DNA of 64,000 nt from Sceloporus undulatus (Eukaryota > Chordata > Lepidosauria > Squamata > Phrynosomatidae), in contig NC_056523.1 in assembly GCF_019175285.1 (NCBI RefSeq), forward strand, positions 110,124,279 to 110,188,278, given 5' to 3'. Made by a program: the position numbers and the translations under genes. The notes beneath the pieces were generated by a model. That model did not search any database, was not told the origin of the DNA, and was given only the letters and a program-made list of their open reading frames with translations. Of the stretch, positions 9,744-21,700 are shown piece by piece (position 1 is the stretch's first letter; each line of letters opens with the position of its first letter).

Positions 9744-12700
9744 CTGGAATTAAAAGAAAATATTTCAGGTCATCTAACAAAATTACAGGCTTTGAAAAAA
9801 GGATACAGTATACAATACACTAAGAGCCTTGTTGTATGAGAAAAGAAACCCAAAAGGGACTGGGAGAGTAATGGCTGTTGCAGCGCTTCTGTTCTCCTTC
9901 CTGAGGGAAATGGTCATAAAAGCGTGCCTTTTCCCACATGGATTATTCCAGCATGACAGAAGACATGCTTTTATGACCATATCCCTCAGGAAGAGAATGG
10001 AAGTGCTTTGATCAGGGACGTAGCCAGGATTTTAGGAAGGGGGGGGGTCCAGACTAAGTGCCACCATTATATTGGGGCTTGGGTGCAGCAGCGCAGCAGC
10101 ACGCACCATTCATTTTTCTAACGGAAGGGGGGTCTGGACCCCAAGAACCCCCCCCCCGGCTACGTCCCTGCTTTGATGGTATGCAGAGAATCATGGAGAA
10201 AACCACTAGTCTCCCAATCCATTTTGGCTTTCTTTTGTCATGCAAAAAGGCTTTAAATAATTTGGCTCACAGCCCCTGTAGCAGACTGTAGAACTTTTAA
10301 ATCTGAAGAAAACAAGTCAGGTGGAGAAAACATTTGCTGTCATCTAAGGGCCATCTGATAGTTCAAATGACACAGATTGTCTTGTGAAGCCCCATTCATA
10401 GAAGACAATACAATAAGAACTGTGGATTTAGAGTCAGAATTGTGGATTTGAAGTAGGAAACAATTATGGATGGAGTCAGAGTTGGAGTCGGTAGAAAAGT
10501 ACCAATTCTGACTAAAACTTATAATATTAAATAAAAATGGAACGTTGGACTTACCTGAGAGACGTCCCTTTACAGCAGAGAAGGCCCGAGCATCCTGATC
10601 TTGGGTGGCTCCGCCCACTTGGCTCCTGGTAGGCAGGTAGGGAACAAAAGAGACAAAAGGCATGACCGGGGCCCTGGCCCCCCGCCCGAACCCCAGTCGA
10701 TTTTAAGCCGAACACACCCTAGGAATAACGCGGTCTCGAGAAACTTGTATCCCGCCCACCCGCGCCAGTAGGCAGAAAGGGTAGGGAGGATGCTCGGGCC
10801 TTCTCTGCTGTAAAGGGACGTCTCTCAGGTAAGTCCAACGTTCCATTTAGCAGCAGAGAAGGGGCCGAGCATCCTGATCTTGGGATTTACAAAAGCAGAC
10901 CAGATACTAGGGAGGACTGGCTGGCGCGGAGGGCAGATTTGACACTACTTGTTGTAGCACCCTCCGGCCAAAGGCCGCCTCTGCCGATTGGAAGAGATCA
11001 AGCTTATAATGTCTGGTGAAGGTAGACGGGGACTTCCAAGTGGCTGCCCTGCAAATCTCAGCCAGCGGAGCGTTGGTGGACAGGGCCGCTGAAGTAGCCG
11101 CACTCCTTGTCGAGTGAGCGGTGATGTCCCCCGGCGGCTGTAGCTTGAGTGACCTGTAGCACTGGACTATGCACTGCTTGATCCACCTTGCCAAGGTAGA
11201 CACTGACACTTTCTTGCCCTTTGAGCTAGGTCGAAAGGAAACGAACAGCGCCTCTGACTTTCTAAATGTGGCCGTTCTCTTGAGGTAAACTTTTATGGCT
11301 CTGCGAACATCTAGAGTATGCCAACACTTCTCCAAGTCAGTTGTTGGTCGAGGGCAGAAGGATGGGAGGACGATGTCCTGAGTGGTATGGAAGACGGAGT
11401 TGACTTTGGGGATAAAAGTTGGATCCGGTCTCAGGAGAATGGAGACTGGCCTGATGATTAGCAGTTCCTTGCGGACGGAGAGGACGCCGATCTCAGACAC
11501 ACGCCTCGCCGAAGCTAGTGCTGTCAACATCAGCGTCTTGAGGGTCAGGAACTTGAGGGCAACTTCCCTCAGCGGCTCGAAAGGAGAGATGGTCAAGGCC
11601 TTTAGGACTTGGTGGAGGTCCCATGACGGAAACCTATGTTTGGTCGGAGGCGCCTTGTTGGCGACCCCCTTTAGCAATCTACGGACATGGGGGTGTTGGG
11701 ATATCCTGGCCGCCACCTTATGGGGCAGGATGGAGGTGATGGCTGGCAGCTGTCTCTTGATGGTGTTGGGTCGCAGGCCCTGGTGAAACCCTTCTTGTAA
11801 GAACTGGAGCACCGTCGGAACAGAAACGTTGATGAAGTCTTTGTTTTTGTGCTTGCACCACCTTTTGAATGACCTGAAGGTGTATTCGTAGATCCTATTA
11901 GTAGATTGGCGTCTTGATGCGAGGATGGAGTCGATCACTTCTGGGGAGTATCCGTAGCCACTTAGCATGTGGCATTCAATTTCCAGGCGTGAAGCCGTAG
12001 CCAGGCCGGGTCTGAGTGATGGATCTGTCCTTGAGCGAGGAAGTCCGTCCTGAGAGGAAGGGCGAAGCCTTGAGACGCCAGGGCGAGGATCTCTGAGAAC
12101 CAGGGTCGCCGCGGCCACGCTGGAGCCACCAGGATAACTTGCGATTTGGACCTGCGTATCCTGGCCAGGAGTTTTGTGAGTAGTGTAGTTGGGGGAAATG
12201 CATAGAGGAGGCCCGGTGGCCAGGGGTAGTTGAGGGCGTCCATTCCCTCGGCCCCCTCCGTTAGGAATCTGGAGAGGAACCTGGGCGTCTTGGCATTGGC
12301 GGGTGAGGCGAACAGGTCTAGGATGGGCTGGCCGAGTCTGTTGACGATGATCTGGAAGATCTGAGGATGGAGGCTCCACTCTCCTTGATCTATGTCTGTT
12401 CTGCTCAGCCAGTCGGCTTTTGAGTTTAGGGATCCTTGAAGGTATTCCGCCTCCAAGGCTATGAGATTGGTCTCTGCCCATGCTAGAAGGGATCGAGCCT
12501 TGATCACCAGCGCCCTGGATCTGGTTCCCCCCTGTCGGTTGACATGAGCCTTGGCTGTGGTGTTGTCGGTCCTGATCAGGACTGACCTCTGACCGATCGT
12601 CTGTTTGAAGGCGAGGAGAGCGCAGTGGATTGCTCGGAGCTCCAGCCAGTTGATGCTATGTGTTAGTTCTTCCGGGCTCCACTTGCCCTGGGCCAGCTGT

Positions 12701-15700
12701 GTTCCGCAAACCGCTCCCCAGCCCCGGAGGCTGGCATCCGTGGTGATTTGGACACTCGGGGCCCCCCAAATTAGGCGGCCTCGGTGGACTGCATCGGACA
12801 TCCACCAGCGAAACGACTCCCTTGCTTCGCTGGAGAGCTGAATCGTCTTGTGTCTCCTGAGGGCAATGGCCCGTTGGTGTGGCAGAAGGAGCCATTGCAG
12901 AGGTCTGGAGTGGAATCTCGCCCAGGGAAGGCACTGGACAGCTGCTATCATGAGACCCTGGAGGCGAGCTAGGAGCTGGAGGCTGGGGCGCCTGGAGGTC
13001 AGGGCTTTTGAGATGGTTTCCTGAATGGACTCGATCCGGTCTGGAGGTAGGCGCACCGTCCCCGCCTGAGTGTCTATTATGGCTCCCAGATGGTGGATCT
13101 GTTGGTTTGGGATCAGCGAGCTCTTCTCTAGGTTGAGGAGAAAGCCATGATCCTGTAGAGACCTGAGAATGCGGGTGATGTCTTGAGCCCCCTGTCGTCT
13201 GGAGGATGACCGGATCAGAAGGTCATCGAGGTAGGGATAGACGTGTAATCGCTGGGTCCTCCACTTGGCCACCAGCGCCACCATGATTTTGGTGGGGGAA
13301 GAGGCTAGACCAAAGGGGAGAGCTCTGTACTGGTAATGACGTTTGCCATATCTGAACCTGAGGAATCTTCTTGAAGAAGGGTGCACTAAAATGTGCAGGT
13401 AAGCATCTTGGAGGTCCAGTGATGAGAGAAAGTCTCCTGGCTGGAGACTGTCTAGGATGGACTTTAGCGTCTCCATCCTGAACTTTTTCTTCAGGATGAA
13501 TCGGTTGACTCCCCTGAGATTCAAGATGGCTCTCCAGGAACCGTTTTTCTTGGGAACCAGGAAGAAGGTGGAATAGCAACCTAGTCCCCTCTCTTGTCTT
13601 GGGACGGGTTCGATGGCCTTGATGTCTACCAGGCGCTTGATGGCCTCCAGCAGGAGGTGGTGCTTGTTGGGATCGGCTGATCTGGGAGATGGTATAAACT
13701 TGTCCGGGGGCGTACGATGGAACGTTATCCTGTAGCCCTGTCGAATGGTATCCAGGACCCATTTGTCCGAGGTGGATGTCTCCCAGATGTGGCTGAACCC
13801 CTGCAGCCTGCCCCCTACTGGGGGGGGGGCACCGTCATTGGGGGTTGTTTTTGCGGGGCTGTTTGGATCCCGCTCCTTCCTTGGAGGAAAAAGAGGGCTT
13901 TGTCTGTTTGTTAGACCTTGAATCTCCCCAATTTGATCTGTTGGGTCTGGACTCCCTGGCTCGAAAGGGGTTGGAGGAAGAGGGGTAGGAGGATTGGGAG
14001 GGGCGAAAGGAAGAGCGGTTTTTGTATTGCCTCTTATCATCTCTTTTTCTGGAGGTGGGAAGGGCTTTTTTCTTGTCCTTCACTTCTACTAGCACTGGTT
14101 CTAAGGACTCCCCGAACAACTTGGAACCGAGGAATGGGGTAAAGGCTAAGTTCTGCTTGGATTTTGAATCTACATTCCAGCTTTTAAGCCAGAACTGCCT
14201 GCGGACTGCTACGGCCACTGCCTGGGCTCTAGCACACTGTTGGATGGTATCGAGGGTGCCGTCGGCTGCAAAGGCTGCCACCCTGGCAATTTTGTTAACG
14301 ATTTGTTTAACCTTGGTATCTGGGTTGGGTAGAAGGTCCAGGAGTTGACGGGACCACTGGAGGCTGGCTCGCATTACCATTGAGACGGTGGTCGCAGCCC
14401 TTAAGGCAATGGACAGGGCCTCGTGGGCCTTTTTGAGTGCTCCATCGGCCCTACGGTCCTCTGGGTTTCTGAGGGTGTCCTCACCATCCCTGCTGAAAAC
14501 CGCTGATGAGACGAGCGCCGAGACAGGGGCATCCACGGATGGGAACCTGAGCCTGTCCATGACGGCTGGCTGAAGTACATAGTACTTGCGGGTAATGCCA
14601 TTGTTGGATCTGGCAGAGGCTGGTTTTGCCCACTTGTCTCTAATAATCTGCATGATGTTGACTGGGCATGGGATTTGTTGGACTGGAGAGATCGGCACTG
14701 GGAACAAATCCTTGCTCATTTTAGGGAGGTCTGAATCTGGGGAGGGGGTAGCCTGGTCTGTAGGAGTGGTAAGGCCTAAGGTTTTGGTTGTCTTTTTTAT
14801 AAGTGGTGCATAGTCCTCCTGTTTGAACAGACGAGAGGACAATTGGGAGTCTAACTTGGTGTCCCCTTCATCATGTGACAGCTCGCCCTCCTCTGCCTCT
14901 GAGACTGAGAGGTGCGAGTGTCCTCTGAGATTTCGTCCTCAGAGGACAGTGCAGCGCGAGGCCGCTTGCGAGTAGAGGCCCTGTCGTGTGGGGTGCGCTT
15001 GGCTGGAGGGAGGTAGAAGCACTCCGAACCCGAGGAGGAGCCTGAAGACCCTCCATCCTCCCCTTCTGAGCTATGGGCCCCTGAGTGGCTTAAAGGAGTC
15101 TGGTTGGGGGAGGGAGTGTCTCTGGCCGGGGGCCCCCGTTTCCTAGATGCCTTGTGTCCCTGTACCTCCCTGGCCTGGCTTGTGGCCTGGGGCTGGCTTG
15201 TTGTGGCGGGACCCTCCTCTATCCCCCCGGAGTTGGCCTTTGTCGGCGTGGCGGCGCCTGATCCCGGCGCCGCGTGGGTGGGGTGACTGAGGGCATTGGC
15301 TTCCCGCTGCCCAAGATGGCGGCGCCCATGGGCGGCCGTGTGGCCAAGATGGCGGCGCCCATGGTTTGCCGCATGGCCAAGATGGCGGCGCCCATGAGCG
15401 GCCGCGTGGCGCCGCTTGGGTACTTCCGGGTCGTCTGGAAGTGGGCGGAGCGCCGCCTGGCCAAGATGGTGCCCGCCATGGGCTCCATGGTCGGCGAAAG
15501 CCTGGGGTAAGCCCGGGGTCACCCCCCCCCCCCCCCCCCGGGAAGGAGTCACTGGGGAAGAAGGGCTGAGGGAGCATGGACCCCGGCCACATCAATAGCG
15601 GCCCGCCCCCGGGAATGTAGCGGCCCCCCAAGGCGCGCGCTGGGCCCGCGGGTGCGCAAGCCGGCGCCTTCGCTCCCTCCCTGGGCTGCCCCGGTGGAGG

Positions 15701-18700
15701 AGGAAGCTTCCTGGTCGAGGAAGGCCCTGAACCACCTCACCAGCTGTGGTGGCGGGGGGGAGTTACTTACATCCTCCTCGCCGGTGATGTTAAGTGAGGG
15801 CTCTCCCTCCTCGGACCACCCATGGGTCGTCTGGGAGTCCCTTGAGCCTGCAGCGGAAGGGAGGGCTTCCTCCGGCCGCTGCGGGCGCGCTTCCACGTCC
15901 AGGGGCGCCGCTGGTGGTGCCGCTCGGCAAGCAGCCGGCAAAGCCGGGGCTGGCCCGGGCAAAGTGGAAGCGAGCTCTCCTGTGGCTCTGGTCTCCCCGT
16001 CGGCCACCATGTCCGTCAAGGGGGGGGGAGAAGGAGGCGGCAAGGGTAAAGGTAGCAGGTAGGGGAAAAGGTGCCTCTTTTTTTTTTTTAAGGGTAAGAG
16101 AGAGAGAAGGTAAAAGAAGGAGAGAGAAGGGAAAGGGGAGCCAGGCGAGTCCAGAGAGCTAGCGATGAGATTCTGGAGATGGATGGAAAAAAACGTCCTA
16201 CCAGGTGCGAGGCAGGAAGAAGACTGGGGTTCCTGGGTAGCTCCGCCCGCAAGGGCGGGGGGCCAGGGCCCCGGTCATGCCTTTTGTCTCTTTTGTTCCC
16301 TACCTGCCTACCAGGAGCCAAGTGGGCGGAGCCACCCAAGATCAGGATGCTCGGCCCCTTCTCTGCTGCTAAACTTATAATATTAAATACCTAATTTGTT
16401 ACAAATTTACTTTGACACAAATTTTCTTATTCTGACATTTTAATAAAACATATTTTATGTTCTATCAGTATAAGTGGTCTGATGATTCACATGGTGGTGA
16501 TGAAATTACTTATGCTATCACTTCGCTACAGGAAATTTGTTATTACTGATGAATATGCATTTGCCATTTATGAAGGAGTGAGACAGTAGGAAAAAAAGGA
16601 AGTCATAGTCAAAGTTTTGGTGTACTGACTCTGCAGCCCTAAGAAAAATTAACACTGCCTTTCAGAGGAACAGCCCTATTAAGGCATTCATAAATAATAA
16701 AAAACATATGAATAACTAAAGCCACAGCATATAAAACCCACAATATTTTATTTTAAAAGATAAGTGTTCAACTAAAGCTATTAAAAGTAGATTGGAACAT
16801 ACAGATTTCTATTGTCCATTTAAAAATAGTGAGGAAGGAATCCAGATTAAATCTCATGGTAAACACCCACTACTTTTCTTCTTCTTTTCTCTTTTCCACT
16901 CCAGATTCCTCCCAACCCCCCTGAACCATTTTGGAAAGTTCAGTGGTACCCAGACCGGCTCTTTGCGCCGGCCTGGATACATGCTAGGGTTGCCTCGGGG
17001 CATCCTTTTCAGACGCCTCGCAACTCTAGCACGTAACCGCGGCGTTGTAATGGCAGCGCCTTGTCTACATGGGCACCGCCATTACGACATCATGGCTGCG
17101 CTGCCTCCAAACGGAGCAGCGCAGGCGTGATGCATGCACGCCGCTGCAGGACACTTGTGGCGCCCTTTCAGTGGCACCGGAAGGAGCTCCAAAACAGCGC
17201 TCCTTCCGCCATTTGTATTGCTGGCACAGCCTTTACACAGCTGCGCCAGCGATACAAAAGAGAAAGGGGCCGAGTGGCCCCTTTCTCTGTGTCCCCGCTT
17301 CTGTCGGGTGTCTTTGGGGCATGAAGCCTCAAGGACACCCCTTTCTAGGCCATGGGGAAGCGGCTTTTTGCTGCTTCCCCGAGGCCTGGGAAAGTGGCGG
17401 ATTGGGGTGTCCAGGGCTGCCGCTGAGGCCCCGATCCGTTGGGGAAAGGGGTGGGTGCAGGCCGCCCCAGAGGGGCGGTCTGTATCCTGCCTTCCCCAGC
17501 AATCAGGAGCAGATCTTAAGAGCACATTGTAGACTGTCAGGAAGAAATGTTCCCCTACTAGTTGCACTGAATGAAGTAGTTCTGTCAGACCCATTAGCTC
17601 TGACCCAACAGAGCCAGAAGAAATGATACCACGTGGAAAAACAGAGGACAGAATTTGCAACAGGAGCAAATGCAGAGTACTTGCTGCACAAGCCTGATAA
17701 CAGACTTGATGAGATTTTGCAGTGTGATGGATTAAACATACCAGAATTTCAGTTTATCACTGGTTTTTAATTTTGAACAGAGTTGAAGATATGCAAACAA
17801 ACAAAATTCAGGTGACTATGCTACTATCTGGGCCCATTTACAAGCAAACTTGGGAAATAAAGTTAGCACATGGATCAGAAGTTCTAAAAAATAATATTAA
17901 TATATAAAAACATATTTGTTTACAGAAGAAAACCATACTATTTAATCTGGCACTATTCAATGCCTTTTGTCTGAAGTATTTCCCCCTAGCTGCGGCTCAT
18001 TATCTTTCTCTCTCTCTGGCAAAGGAAACAAAGCAAAGACATGTATACCTCTAAAAATAACTGTTAGTACTGACATATTAATAATAACCAACAATAACCA
18101 TGCTATCTGTACTCAGACATCTGTGCTAAACACAAACTATCTTGTGAAAAGTAGCCTAAAGTTAACCACCTTGAGGGCTTCAGTTTCACATCTCTGAAGC
18201 AAATTAGAAAACAAATACATACACACTATTACCAAAATCTTCAAAAGTAAACAGTAAAGAACTTGCAAATTTCTGTACAAATGGCCTGAAAAATATCATT
18301 CAATGTGGATATATTGTTTCCTTGGAATTTTGTTTTGTTATAACCAGCTCCATTATTGAGCAATTTTATCTTTGATCCACACAAAAAGATTTGTCATCAG
18401 TGCAGAACATGAAAGATTGAGGCTGTTTTCCATGGTAAGTGACAACCACTATGTTTCTTCTTGACCTCAAAGCCAGATTAATTACTGCTTACTGAAGTAA
18501 GGAATTCTCCAACTTTTTCTGGAGCAGTAAGATTTTAATGGTAGATTAAGCACAGCTGGATTTTTCATATAAGTGACCTTTACTAGCTCTACCCCAGCTA
18601 AACAGGACAGACTCCTCAGCCAGATGCTAGAGGACAGAGTCAATGCCAAGGCTGTCACTTAGTGGGAAAGAAAGGCACACATAGAACAGCTGAAGAAATG

Positions 18701-21700
18701 AAAAGAAAGCTGTATTTAAGTCATATCATCCATCTCTCCCAGGAAAGCAAAGGCAGAAGGTTCAGCTGGTCCACATCAGATTTCAAAATGGCATGCTATT
18801 GTCAGTTTGACAACAGTTCTGATGTAATTTTAAGGGCTAAAGGGAATAGGCCAAGGCAAAATCAAGCCAAGTTCTGACTTTCTAATTCAAATCCTGAGAT
18901 GCTTTTAGAAGAGCTCTGAGAGCTTATTTGGACTGGAGTTCTGAAAAAAGTTAATGTATGGTGTGTGGAAAGTTGATACTCTGTATACTGTATTTTAAAA
19001 AATTAATTGTAATTGACAACTGCATATTAAGAGATCCTGTGTGATGTATTGGTTTGAGCGTTGAACTATGACTCTGGAGACCAGGGTTTGAATCCCAGTT
19101 TAGCCAAGGGAACCCACTGGGTAGCTTTGGGCAAGTTACATTGTCTCAAAGAAGGACGGCAAATACAACCCCACTCTTGCTGAGAAAACGCCATGATATT
19201 TCACTTAGGCAGTGCTTCTCAATTATGTTTCTGTCATGCCCCCCCTAGGAAGAAGAAAACATTTCCCCCCCCCCCCCGCGCGATGTAAAATAGTATTATT
19301 TGTCTATTAAAATTGTTTAGAATCAACAAACAAAACAAAAAACAACAACAACAAAACAAAACAGTTTAAGTACAAAACAACAAAACAACAACAACACACC
19401 TCTGCATAAAAGAGCGCCCTCAGCGCGGCACACCCCCCTTTAAATATTAAAAACCAAGACAGACCCCGACCCCAAGCCCCCTTGAAACCCCCCACCCCTA
19501 GACGGAGCCATCACGCCCCCGGGGGGCCAGCCCCATATTGAAGAAAGGCTGCCTTAGGGTCACCATAAGTCAGACAACAACTGGAACCAAGGGGGCACAA
19601 ACTTAGTGCCAGTCCCCAGCACACTGGAAACAATAAGTGCTGGTTCTCCCAACGTATATCCTAAGGAGCATTGGTTTTAGGCCGATAGGCCTTCTGGTTC
19701 CTAATCTTTACCATGTTTCCAGTTGTACTTTCAATGTTTTCCACACAACAGCCACTACAAATGGCTAGCACAAAGCCTTCACTGGCAGTGAACAATCTCC
19801 TTTCATTACAGTTAGGTTTATACAGGCCAAATTAAAGCTGGTGATTTTGTACTCAATTTTTTCAAAAGAAAACTTTTAAAAGAAAGCTTTAACTTCAGTC
19901 TGAAATGCATTCACTTCTGAGCACAACTGATGCTAGGATTTTATTTATAAAAAGATTCCTGAAACTGTTAGACTGGAAAGCCTCCCATTCTATCTCATGC
20001 TTTTTGCAAATGACTTTCTTGCTTTCATATTTGTAGAAACAACCATGAAAGACTAATTAGCTAATTGACAGGTTTTGTTGTTGTGTGCCTTCAAATAAAA
20101 TAAATAACATTATTTCTGACTTATGACAACCCCATCACAAGGATTTTTTTTTTTTTGCAAGATGTGTTCAGACGAGATTTGCCACTGATTTCCACTAAGG
20201 CTGAGACAGTGTGACTTGCCCATGGTCACCAAGTGGGTTTCCATGGTCGAGTAGGGATTCTAGTCTCCCAGAGTTTTAGTCCAACACTCAAACCACTGCA
20301 CCATACTGCCTCTATAACTAACAGATTGTCTAGGACTTATTAGCAATGTGGGACTATATCTACTCAATAACTGCATACAAGTACTGTGTAGTCCACAGAC
20401 GTCTTGGGCGACTGAGAAAAAAACAAAACAATTTCTACTTTACCAAGGTAGCCTTGCCAAATTCTTCCTGTTTCCCCAGTCTGTTGCATTCAACATTGCA
20501 TACCAATCCAGAGGGCCTCTTCAATAATTAGTAATGATTCACGAGACTACATCACAGCAAAGATGTCAAGGAAAGTATATCGCTCAGAGTTCTATCTGTC
20601 TGTCTCTGGATCCATATTTGTTATTTACTTACCCAGGGTTTGCATGGTTTCCTCACTTTGCCGAACCTGCTGAGACATCAGCCTGCTAATTCCCATTAGG
20701 CTTTCCGTGATGTTACTTGCTCCCTCTGCCAAGCTTTCCTTAGTAGTTTTTCTTTAAAACAAGAAGAAGAAAAATAACATTAGTATAAAAATGCAACAAT
20801 ATTTTGTATTAATTAAAATGCTTAAAAAGAAGGAGCATAGGCCTGTTACAGACTGCCAAAATAAGGCTGCTTCGGGTCTCTTTGGAGGTATGCTGTTTAA
20901 AGGATGCATGCATCCAAAGAATCCGGAAGCTGCACCAAAGCTGCACTCCAGTGCTTAGGAATGGAGTGTGGCTTTGGCGCGACCTCAGGACCCTTAGGAC
21001 CCATGCATCATTTAAACAGCATACCTCCAAAGAGACCCGAAGCAGCTTTATTTTGGCAGTCTGTAACCGGCCATAGAGATGGAAGATAATATCAAGAAGA
21101 GCAGCATTCATATATGCATATAAATGCAAAGGCATACTTTTATTTTTGGATTTCAAAGTACCATATATACTTGTCTATAAGTCAAAAAAACTCAAGCCCA
21201 AAAATGGGCTCCAAAATCTTAGGTAGATATATATATATATACACATGTCAATACAGTAATACTTCTCTGTTAGCCTTGGGAAAGCTGTGGAGAAGGGAGG
21301 GAGGAGAGAGAAGAGAGAAATTGGAGGTCTGTGTTCCCCTTTTTGCAAGCCATCAGCCTTGGGGAAAGTTGTGGGGAAAGGAGGGGAATCGGAGGTCTGT
21401 GTCCCCTTTTTTGCAAACCATCTGCCTTGGGGAAAGTTGTGGGGAAAGCAGGGAAACCGGAAGTCTGTGTCCCCTTTTTTGCAAACTATCTGCCTTGGAG
21501 AATGTTCTGGGGAAGGGAGGGAAATTAGAGGTTTGTGTCCACATTTTGCATGCCTAGACTGTGACCCTTGGAAGAGATCCAGAGAGGAAGAAGGAGGGAG
21601 TGAAGTGGTGTTTTTTCTCCCTCCGTTTGGATTCTTTGTTACATGCCCCTGAGTTTGACCTGCGACTTATCCATGGGTCACATCAACATTCATGATTTTG

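Larger units (their letters stand above)
10534..16370 (-). mobile_element. DIRS-type tyrosine-recombinase retrotransposon
   Basis: This is a 5.8-kb DIRS-like element in BNIP1's last intron, in the same orientation as the gene. It has the family's full layout: inverted terminal repeats (10570-10686 against 16253-16367, identical over about 100 bp), a GC-rich leader, a gag-like frame, an RT/RNase H/methyltransferase-like frame, an overlapping tyrosine-recombinase frame, and an internal complementary region at 10789-10884 that joins the complements of both outer ends. The parts have long open frames, so the copy looks whole or nearly so (at most a few breaks). The near-identical repeats suggest a young insertion. 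A 19-bp direct repeat flanks it (10515-10533 and 16371-16389). Confidence 0.93.

Noticed and set aside
14851-15631. 233- and 162-codon frames in the DIRS leader
   Set aside because: GC-rich and proline/glycine-rich, on a segment with tandem repeats. I cannot support a separate protein beyond the gag-like part.
17069-17669. Overlapping open frames of 185 and 195 codons on opposite strands
   Set aside because: Both lie in the palindromic, GC-rich 16.9-kb element. Stops are rare there from composition, the frames mirror each other, and I recognise no domain.
21272-21556. Possible CRISPR-like array
   Set aside because: Units are contiguous, diverge between copies and have no spacers. The DNA is a vertebrate minisatellite.
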